Origin: Sporomusa malonica
Lineage (GTDB): Bacteria > Bacillota > Negativicutes > Sporomusales > Sporomusaceae
Assembly (NCBI RefSeq): GCF_041428715.1
Contig: NZ_CP155572.1
DNA length: 64,000 nucleotides
Reading direction: 5' to 3' (one strand)
This document shows positions 57,891 to 64,000 of this stretch, in pieces (within the stretch, counting starts at the first letter, position 1; every line of letters starts with the position of its first letter). Under the pieces are notes generated by a model, which saw only the letters and a program-made list of their open reading frames with translations, made no database searches and was not told where the DNA came from. A program made the position numbers and the translations under genes.

Positions 57891-59081
57891 CTATTGTTTT
57901 TGCACAAGCACTTTCATCGCCGCCGCGACACGTTCCAGACCTTCACGGCAATCTTCATACGACACAGCGTAAGATAGGCGGAAGTGGCCGTTGCCGCTTG
58001 CCCCGAAAGCCAAGCCGTCGACTACCGCAACACCCGCATTGTCCAATAAATAGTCGGCTACCTGAGCCGAAGTCATGTTGGGCAAAGTAATGCGGGGAAA
58101 GACATAAAAGGCTCCTTTGGGGATTCCATTCAATTCAATTCCAGGGATTTGACGAACCATGTTGAGCACCAGTTGACGGCGGCGGGCAAATTCTTCTGCC
58201 ATAGCATGTATGCAGTCTTGCGAACCGGTAAGTGCTGCCACCGCCCCATGCTGGGCGAAAGTGCAGAGTGACAGCATAATATTCTGCTGCAGCCGGATAG
58301 CTGCGCCAATGACCGGCTCAATAGCAGCAATATAGCCGATGCGCCAGCCTGTCATTGCATACGTTTTCGAAAGTGAACCACACAGTATGGTTCGTTCCCG
58401 CATTCCCGGAAATTTAGCAGGTGACAGCCGGCATCCCTCGTAGACCAACTGGTCATAGGCGTCATCACAGATTAACCACAGATCATGCTCGCAGGCAAAG
58501 GCAGCTACTGCTTTTAGTTGTTCCTCCGACCAAACACCTCCTGTAGGATTATGGGGGGAATTCACGACAATCGCCTTAGTCCTGGGAGATAGTGCTTTTT
58601 TAACAGCATTCCAATCGTAGCCGTAGTTTTGATTCGGCTGCAGTCCAATTTTAACGGGGACACCGCCAGCCAGCCTCACTGCCAGGGGAAACGGGCCAAA
58701 ACAAGGATCAGGAAGAATTACTTCATCCCCCTCATTAAGAATGCTCAAAAAGCTTAAATACAAAGCTTCCTGTCCCCCGGCTGTAATTATGATTTCGGTA
58801 TCAGGGTTGTAAGTCAGATCTTTATCTGCTTTAAGCCTTCCTGCAAGGGCTTCCCGCAATGCCGGTATTCCACTGTTCGGCGCATAGTGGACAAAGCCTT
58901 TGTCTAACGCCTGTTTCGCAGCCTCTTTGATGTGAGCCGGAGTATCAAAATCGGGGCGGCCTATTTCAAAGTGAATCACTTTTTTACCTTGTGCCTCTAA
59001 CTGATTGGCTTTTTCAAAGACCTTACGAATTCCTGCGAAAGCAATCTGGTCCAGTCTCTTTGCCACTGTTACATTTCCCAC
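57891..59081 (-). CDS. Class I/II PLP aminotransferase
   Basis: A 396-residue aspartate-aminotransferase-fold enzyme. VIHFEIGRPDFDTPAHIKEA, TAGGQEALYLSFLSIL, VVNSPHNPTGGVWSEEQLKA, the PLP-lysine segment SLSKTYAMTGWRIGY and the carboxylate-binding Arg in HFRLSYAVS are present. GTG at 59081 has GGAGG 7 nt upstream; the ORF extends further back without a site. Co-transcribed with the FAD oxidoreductase upstream (67-nt gap) and the dehydrogenase downstream. Substrate not determinable. Confidence 0.92.
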   Translation of the reverse strand: MGNVTVAKRLDQIAFAGIRKVFEKANQLEAQGKKVIHFEIGRPDFDTPAHIKEAAKQALDKGFVHYAPNSGIPALREALAGRLKADKDLTYNPDTEIIITAGGQEALYLSFLSILNEGDEVILPDPCFGPFPLAVRLAGGVPVKIGLQPNQNYGYDWNAVKKALSPRTKAIVVNSPHNPTGGVWSEEQLKAVAAFACEHDLWLICDDAYDQLVYEGCRLSPAKFPGMRERTILCGSLSKTYAMTGWRIGYIAAIEPVIGAAIRLQQNIMLSLCTFAQHGAVAALTGSQDCIHAMAEEFARRRQLVLNMVRQIPGIELNGIPKGAFYVFPRITLPNMTSAQVADYLLDNAGVAVVDGLAFGASGNGHFRLSYAVSYEDCREGLERVAAAMKVLVQKQ

Positions 59082-59148
59082 AGACAGACCTCCTTCAAAT
59101 ATCGGATAAGATTCTATGCTCGCAGCGAGCATCCAATGATGAATGAGA

Positions 59149-60450
59149 CTAGGCGAGCCGCTTTGCAAAAATTCCAATCATATTGGTCAGAGTGACTTTT
59201 TTCTTAATTTCTTCAATGTTAATGCTGTAGAGGTTTTTCTTTTTCATGCTATCAAAATATACCGAACCGGAGAAGGTGTACTTCTTAGTTAATCCTTCTT
59301 TTGTCTGCATTTTTTCATTCACATAAGCAATAGCATCACCGCAAGCCAATTCACGTGAAATTTCGATTGGTTCAAGCCCCAATGCAAGTCTTGCCGCGTT
59401 ATGACCTGCAAGTGTTCCGGTTACAATGGCTTCGGTATGACCGACAAGTAATCCGGCTTTTTCTCCGGCACAAAAAACATTTTTCAGACTTTTTACCTGT
59501 AAGGCATTGTCTCTGGGTAGCATGCCGAAATAGCGAATAGAGTTGCCGATACCACCAGCATATGGATCTTCAAACCGGGCATTAGCGCAACCTGGTATTT
59601 GGCGAAGCAACCCGAGTGGATAATATGCTGACATGAGTTTGGCATGGCCGGTATCTAACAGAACAATGTTCTCCGCAAATTCCTTTAGCGCGTACTGCTG
59701 GCATGCTTTTTGCCCAAGAGATTCCATGCTCTTTTGCAAGTAAGGCGGAACCGCAATAACACAAACACCGGTTCTTTCGAGTTCTTCCTTAATTTCGGGA
59801 GCAAGAGAATCCTTGTGAAGTTTACATGATCCACTCATTGCACCCAGAGTACCATCGGCTTTTTCTCCGATAATTTCCTTTACACCAGCCTTAGCAGCAA
59901 TACTTAAACGTGGTCCAAAGGTCGGGCAACGATAAATGCACATTGCACAACCATTGCCGTACTTCATGCAATTACCCTGGGGACCGGCTGTACCAGATGC
60001 ATCAACAAAGCCATCACCACAAGCTTCGAATTCCTCATCATTATGTAATACACCGGCAATAACTTTGACAATTTTGCCATCCGCCACGGTAACATCTTTG
60101 ATGCGAGCCATTAAATGAATTTTTATACCAACCGCCAACAGTGCTCTGCGAACTGCAGGTTCAATGGTTGATACATCATATAAGCTAACATGCTTATGCC
60201 CTGGAAACTCGATATTCTTATGGCGTGAGTATGCATCACAGATTTCAAACAACTCCCCGCCACCCATTGCAATCATTTCCTCCGTAGCAGTAAATCGACC
60301 GTTATTACGCATAATTCCGCCAACCAAGCCGGTGCCAAGCAGCATGTCTGCCCGTTCAAATAGTTCTACCTCACAACCAGTGTTTCGCGCTGCTAACGCA
60401 GCAGCAGAACCGGCCCAGCCTCCACCGACAATTACTACTTTCTTCATCAT
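59149..60450 (-). CDS. FAD-dependent oxidoreductase with a four-cysteine motif
   Basis: A 433-residue flavoprotein of the GidA/FumB-like (FAD_oxidored) type. N-terminal dinucleotide fold VVIVGGGWAGSAAALAARNT with the acidic strand end VELFERADM; late FAD contact NVFCAGEKAGLLVGHTEAIV. An unusual insert carries C161-x6-C168-x2-C171-x3-C175 (CMKYGNGCAMCIYRCPTFGP), suited to an Fe-S cluster or zinc. AGGAGG lies 7 nt before the first of two ATGs. First gene of the minus-strand set with the aminotransferase and dehydrogenases. Substrate unknown; an amino- or hydroxy-acid oxidation is plausible. Confidence 0.8.
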   Translation of the reverse strand: MMKKVVIVGGGWAGSAAALAARNTGCEVELFERADMLLGTGLVGGIMRNNGRFTATEEMIAMGGGELFEICDAYSRHKNIEFPGHKHVSLYDVSTIEPAVRRALLAVGIKIHLMARIKDVTVADGKIVKVIAGVLHNDEEFEACGDGFVDASGTAGPQGNCMKYGNGCAMCIYRCPTFGPRLSIAAKAGVKEIIGEKADGTLGAMSGSCKLHKDSLAPEIKEELERTGVCVIAVPPYLQKSMESLGQKACQQYALKEFAENIVLLDTGHAKLMSAYYPLGLLRQIPGCANARFEDPYAGGIGNSIRYFGMLPRDNALQVKSLKNVFCAGEKAGLLVGHTEAIVTGTLAGHNAARLALGLEPIEISRELACGDAIAYVNEKMQTKEGLTKKYTFSGSVYFDSMKKKNLYSINIEEIKKKVTLTNMIGIFAKRLA

Positions 60451-60727
60451 TTTTGCACCTCCTCATTTTCACCTACTATATAAACCACTAGATTTCTTTG
60501 GGTATTAATCGTCTCAATACCTATCGCTTTTTTCGCTCCTTCTGACCTCACTCTAATTGCGTTCCTCGCAGCTAAGTCTGATCCTTATAACAATGGCGAT
60601 TCAATAAAAAATATGCTATGCAACTGCCAATCAACTTTTATAACAGTTGCGCTTTACAACGCTATGAGAACCAAAATAGCAAGGGCGACATATTTATATA
60701 GGGAAATCTTAGGAGGTGTAGTTAAAA

Positions 60728-61165
60728 ATGAAGTGTTGCTTTGAGTGGAGCGCGCAGAAGGAGATTGAGATAACCCCAAATAATTACTTTGAAAGTATTG
60801 TTCTGGCAGGGGACGCTATATGCCCAGATACGGCTGGTCGTGACGAATTTTTATTAGCTGGTGTTATTATGCCCGGCAAGCGACTCGCGGGGTCTGGACG
60901 CAGCAAATGCTATAGCTTGGCGGATATGTCAGGAGCAATAGAAGCTGCACCGTCCATTTGGGTAGCTCTTAAGAACGATCTATCAGAAATATCCTTCAAA
61001 ATCAATACTGATATTATACTTGACCCAGGTCTATTGGCTTCTAGTTTGAGCTTAGACATAGCCACAGTAAGTGGAACGGCAACACATATTCCGCTTAACC
61101 GGTCTGATGTGCGAATCGACTGGCAGTCACGCGGAACTTTCGTGGTAACAGTTTCCAGGATATAA
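60728..61165 (+). CDS. Conserved-looking protein of unknown function (145 aa)
   Basis: AGGAGGT lies 10 nt before ATG at 60728. A 145-residue soluble protein of mixed alpha/beta composition (FEWSAQKEIEITPNNYFESI, then SLADMSGAIEAAPSIWVALK and DVRIDWQSRGTFVVTVSRI), beginning MKCC. It is divergent from the FAD oxidoreductase and convergent with the MFS gene. I do not recognise a family. Confidence 0.6.
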   Translation: MKCCFEWSAQKEIEITPNNYFESIVLAGDAICPDTAGRDEFLLAGVIMPGKRLAGSGRSKCYSLADMSGAIEAAPSIWVALKNDLSEISFKINTDIILDPGLLASSLSLDIATVSGTATHIPLNRSDVRIDWQSRGTFVVTVSRI

Positions 61166-61226
61166 TAGCGATCAGACTATCGTCACTAACTGCGGGCCAA
61201 TTTGTATAAAATCCCCAGACGGCGAA

Positions 61227-62621
61227 CTAGCCTTTTGTATCGTCCAAGGCAGAGCTTTTCGTGGCCGCCGGCGACCGCGTGGGAACAAGCTGTCTCTCAG
61301 TCAATTCGTCCAATGATTTATTCATAGTCTCTTTTCCCAAGAATATAATGTCCATCGCAATGATCGCCAGCACAACGGTAAACATGGTGAACACAGTACC
61401 ATACTGATCCGAGCCTGTCATTAGGGCTCCGACAGCAATTGGAGCAATAATGCCGCCGATCCGGCCACAGGCGGCAGCCCAGCCCACACCAGCCGCCCTT
61501 GCGTGGGTAGGATATTGCTCTGCAGAATAAGCGTGAGTTATTCCCCATGCACCTAGATTGCAAAATGACATAACGCAACCCCAAAGCACAATGTCTTCAG
61601 CAGACTTGGCACTGCCAAACATATAAGCAGACAAGGCACAGACGACCAACAAGGATCCCATAGTCGCCTTGCGCCCAATCTTATCCACAAAATACGCGGC
61701 GGCAAAATAACCCGGGATTTGGGCCAGGGTCATATACAACAGGAATTCAAAAGAACGAATGAGGGTATGCCCACTTTTTACCAATAGTGAAGGAAGCCAC
61801 GTAAAGATACCATAATAGGAATATACCATACCAAACCATAAGACCCATAGGCAAATGGTACGCCGGATATAAAGCGGGGACCAGAGATCGATAAAGTTAA
61901 ATTTTTGTGTACTTGCACTTTGCACTTCTTCCGCGTGAGGCTGTTCACCCACCGGAACACCCAATTCCTGCTCAATTTTAGAAACCAACACATGGGCGTC
62001 CATATGTCGTCCCCTACTTACAAGGTACATGGCTGATTCAGGTAATATTCGCCAAACGTAAACAACCATGAGCGCTGGCAGCGCCCCGATATAGAAGGCA
62101 AGTTGCCAACCGTATTTGGGGATGATCAAATAGGCAATCAAAGCTGCCAGCAGCCAGCCAATTGCCCAACTGCTATTTTGAAGCACCAGCATTTTACCAC
62201 GATGTTTTACAGGAGCATACTCACTCATCAGCGCGTTCGCCACTGGTGGCTGTCCACCGACTCCTGCACCTACTAAGAAACGAAATGCCAATAAGGATTC
62301 GTAGTTCCATGCTAGACCGCACAGTCCAGTACCCAAGGCGTAGATTCCCAACGTTGCGACAAAAATCTTTTTCCGCCCTACCCTGTCTGCCAAAGTGCCG
62401 GACACAATAGCGCCAACCGCCATACCCACTAGGCCAGCGCTGCTGATATAACCAATTTGGACCGGGGATAAGTTCCATGCCCCGATCATTTTTGCTAAAA
62501 CGAATGCAATAAGTCCCGTGTCTAGCGCTTCGAATGCAATGCCCGACCCCATTAATGCCAGGAGCCGATAGTGAAAACTACCCAAAGGAAGCTTACCCAA
62601 ACGATCAGTTATAGTTGCCAT
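61227..62621 (-). CDS. MFS transporter, sugar/aromatic-acid H+ symporter type
   Basis: A 464-residue permease with 12 membrane helices. The A-motif GTLADRVGRKKIFVATLGIY and its repeat YFVDKIGRKATMGSLLVV, and PESAMYLVSRGR after helix 6, mark the sugar-porter/AAHS group that imports sugars, niacin or aromatic acids. ATG at 62621 has AGGGAGG 9 nt upstream. 59 nt after the NIF3-like gene, probably one operon. Confidence 0.9.
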   Translation of the reverse strand: MATITDRLGKLPLGSFHYRLLALMGSGIAFEALDTGLIAFVLAKMIGAWNLSPVQIGYISSAGLVGMAVGAIVSGTLADRVGRKKIFVATLGIYALGTGLCGLAWNYESLLAFRFLVGAGVGGQPPVANALMSEYAPVKHRGKMLVLQNSSWAIGWLLAALIAYLIIPKYGWQLAFYIGALPALMVVYVWRILPESAMYLVSRGRHMDAHVLVSKIEQELGVPVGEQPHAEEVQSASTQKFNFIDLWSPLYIRRTICLWVLWFGMVYSYYGIFTWLPSLLVKSGHTLIRSFEFLLYMTLAQIPGYFAAAYFVDKIGRKATMGSLLVVCALSAYMFGSAKSAEDIVLWGCVMSFCNLGAWGITHAYSAEQYPTHARAAGVGWAAACGRIGGIIAPIAVGALMTGSDQYGTVFTMFTVVLAIIAMDIIFLGKETMNKSLDELTERQLVPTRSPAATKSSALDDTKG

Positions 62622-62680
62622 TGTCTTGTCCTCCCTACATTTCATATTCGCTATAAATCTACAATTTGGTTGTGACAGGA

Positions 62681-63724
62681 TCACCTTATGCCTGGCTGCT
62701 CGTTACCTCCTTCCTTGTTTATCAGATATTCGCTGGCAATATAGTCCGCATAATTTCGGATAGAGGTGGTCCCAACCTTATTTAACGGGGTAGACGTAAT
62801 CCGCTCGCGAAAGAGGACAACCTCCACGTCCGGTAGTATTTTTTGCAAAGCAATGGCCAGCGGCAACCCGTTCTCCAAAATTTCCATGGCATGACAATTG
62901 CCGATAACGAAATTAAGACCAAGCTCTTCCGCCTTTTTCACTAGGTCACTATCTTTGCTAACCCGACTTATCGACGCAATAACCGTATCTGCTTCCGGGT
63001 GCTCTCGCTTTGCCATTTCAAGATGTTGTGCCGTGAAGCCAGTATGCGGGAAGATATGAAGAATTGTTCCAACTTTATTTTCTCGGTTGCCAACAAGCAG
63101 TTTGCCTCCTGTGGCCACATTAGTTTCACAAATGTCATGACAATTCCGCAAGTTTTTTTCTGATAGCAGCATTTTCTGTTCTTCCTGCATACCCATAAAT
63201 TCATTTAGCCTATCCAAAATAGCCCCGATCGTTGAAATCTCCTTCAGAGCTTTGCCAACATACAGGATATTGCCGGGTATATTGCCGTAAGCAATATCCA
63301 CACGGAAAGACTTATGACCGTGTATATAAGCAATGCCAGGGTGTAGACCATGAAAAGCCTCATGCAATTCAAAAACTGCTAATCCATACAAGTTTAAATA
63401 CCCTCGAATCGTTACACCACCGGAATTAGCAGCTTCAACCACCGGATGATGAGCAATAATAGCATCAACACCGGTTGCACCGGCTAATTCAATATTACAT
63501 TCCGTAAGTGTCATGGTTACAGCGATCTTTTTTACGGTGGCCTCTAAGTTCCCACAAATAAGACCAGGCATTTCCATGCATTCTTTACCAGGGATGTTAG
63601 AGGACTTCATGATCACAAATTTATTCTTACCACTAAATATATCGTCTAGATTCTTCACGCATCTGCCGCCAGTTATTTTATCCAATGCATTTAAAACGTC
63701 TTTTACTGTAATAATCCCATCCAA
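62681..63724 (-). CDS. NIF3-like dinuclear-metal protein
   Basis: A 347-residue protein of the NIF3/YbgI/YqfO group: ITVKDVLNALDKITG at the start, the metal motif DAIIAHHPVVEAANSGG, and FELHEAFHGLHPGIAY. NIF3 proteins bind two metal ions; their reaction is not settled. Start TTG at 63724 has AAGGAGG 8 nt upstream; the longer ATG frame does not. It leads the transporter gene, which suggests a dedicated catabolic role here. A large hairpin lies in its leader at 63831-63914. Confidence 0.75.
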   Translation of the reverse strand: MDGIITVKDVLNALDKITGGRCVKNLDDIFSGKNKFVIMKSSNIPGKECMEMPGLICGNLEATVKKIAVTMTLTECNIELAGATGVDAIIAHHPVVEAANSGGVTIRGYLNLYGLAVFELHEAFHGLHPGIAYIHGHKSFRVDIAYGNIPGNILYVGKALKEISTIGAILDRLNEFMGMQEEQKMLLSEKNLRNCHDICETNVATGGKLLVGNRENKVGTILHIFPHTGFTAQHLEMAKREHPEADTVIASISRVSKDSDLVKKAEELGLNFVIGNCHAMEILENGLPLAIALQKILPDVEVVLFRERITSTPLNKVGTTSIRNYADYIASEYLINKEGGNEQPGIR

Positions 63725-63830
63725 GATAACGACCTCCTTGATCGGTGAACAAGTTGTGTTTTCAGCTATAATATTACTTGTCTGCATTTACAGGGCCTAT
63801 ACTTGTCCGAATAAAATGAAAAACCTCCTT

Positions 63831-63914
63831 AAAAAAATAAAGCTACCGCTAAGTCATGGCACATGAGTACGCTTGTTCTACGTACCCAGTAACATTCCAA
63901 AAAGCGGTAGCTTT
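63831..63914 (-). promoter_or_regulatory. Terminator/attenuator hairpin in the NIF3-like leader
   Basis: AAAGCTACCGCT and AGCGGTAGCTTT pair around a 52-nt loop that holds a second stem (GTACG/CGTAC); ATTTTTTT follows on the minus strand. It is either the terminator of a gene beyond the window or an attenuator for the NIF3-like operon. I cannot assign a riboswitch class. 63915-64000 shows no gene. Confidence 0.55.
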
Positions 63915-64000
63915 CGGCTCTCTTTTGAGTTCCTACGACCCACCTATAGACATTTTATCGCATCATCCAAATCATGAAAACGACATACTACTAATTATGT

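Noticed and set aside
63831..63914. T-box leader
   Set aside because: The T-box signature (AGGGTGGNACCGCG) and specifier loop are absent.

Overview
The window comes from a spore-forming, anaerobic Firmicute with a double membrane, most likely a Negativicute of the Sporomusaceae type (Sporomusa/Pelosinus-like). This is inferred from co-occurrence: a cotJABC spore-coat operon, AbrB-type and FtsW/SpoVE-type proteins and an [FeFe] hydrogenase stand beside diderm markers (an HAE1-type RND pump with its adaptor, an LpxC homologue, an STN/secretin-type domain). No rRNA is present; there is one tRNA-Thr.

Layout. 1-12 kb: a partial MFS gene, bacteriohemerythrin, a soluble chemoreceptor, a vWA/STN lipid-exported protein, cotJABC, PspC, FtsW/RodA, a beta-propeller protein, a DUF2935 protein, trmB and an AAA+/Fis regulator that lacks the GAFTGA loop. 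12-19 kb: an H-NOX chemoreceptor with every O2-binding residue, then a tetR-adaptor-RND operon. 19-22 kb: a run of very small genes, each with a strong ribosome site and often its own terminator. 22-30.5 kb: a SulP transporter and the complete atpIBEFHAGDC operon, with a short epsilon and a c subunit carrying a second carboxylate. 30.5-42 kb: small proteins, CheY, tRNA-Thr, HD/HD-GYP, a 90-residue protein ending in an NrdD-like glycyl-radical motif, GGCT, another chemoreceptor, AbrB and an orphan HydA.

42.1-48.8 kb is a compact seven-gene operon: Gfo/Idh/MocA dehydrogenase, FemAB-like acyltransferase, CgeB-like glycosyltransferase, LpxC-like deacetylase, DegT aminotransferase, WbqC and ATP-grasp. 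It has a sigma-K-like promoter candidate. The dehydrogenase/aminotransferase pair plus a deacetylase recalls the route to 2,3-diamino sugars in some lipid A molecules, so a surface or spore glycan containing a diamino sugar is the leading hypothesis. This is the best candidate here for an undescribed system.

48.9-54.7 kb is unstable accessory DNA: a segmental duplication of a membrane-protein gene, one copy cut by a REP-associated tyrosine transposase with GGGACGGTTCT-type ends, two Spo0E-like paralogues, a phage-like sigma gene split by a -1 frameshift exactly at a GGGAAAA slippery heptamer, and an FN3 protein. 54.9-55.7 kb holds a complete lysine riboswitch with promoter and terminator in front of a UPF0756/DUF441 membrane protein of unknown function, which links that family to lysine. 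55.7-63.8 kb is a catabolic-looking set on the minus strand: NIF3-like protein, MFS transporter, FAD oxidoreductase with a four-cysteine motif, class I aminotransferase and two D-2-hydroxyacid dehydrogenases.

An 85-bp repeat occurs at about 5.5 and 37.8 kb (opposite orientation) with a short piece at 31.5 kb, each next to a terminator. All functional calls come from reading the sequence; no database search was run.
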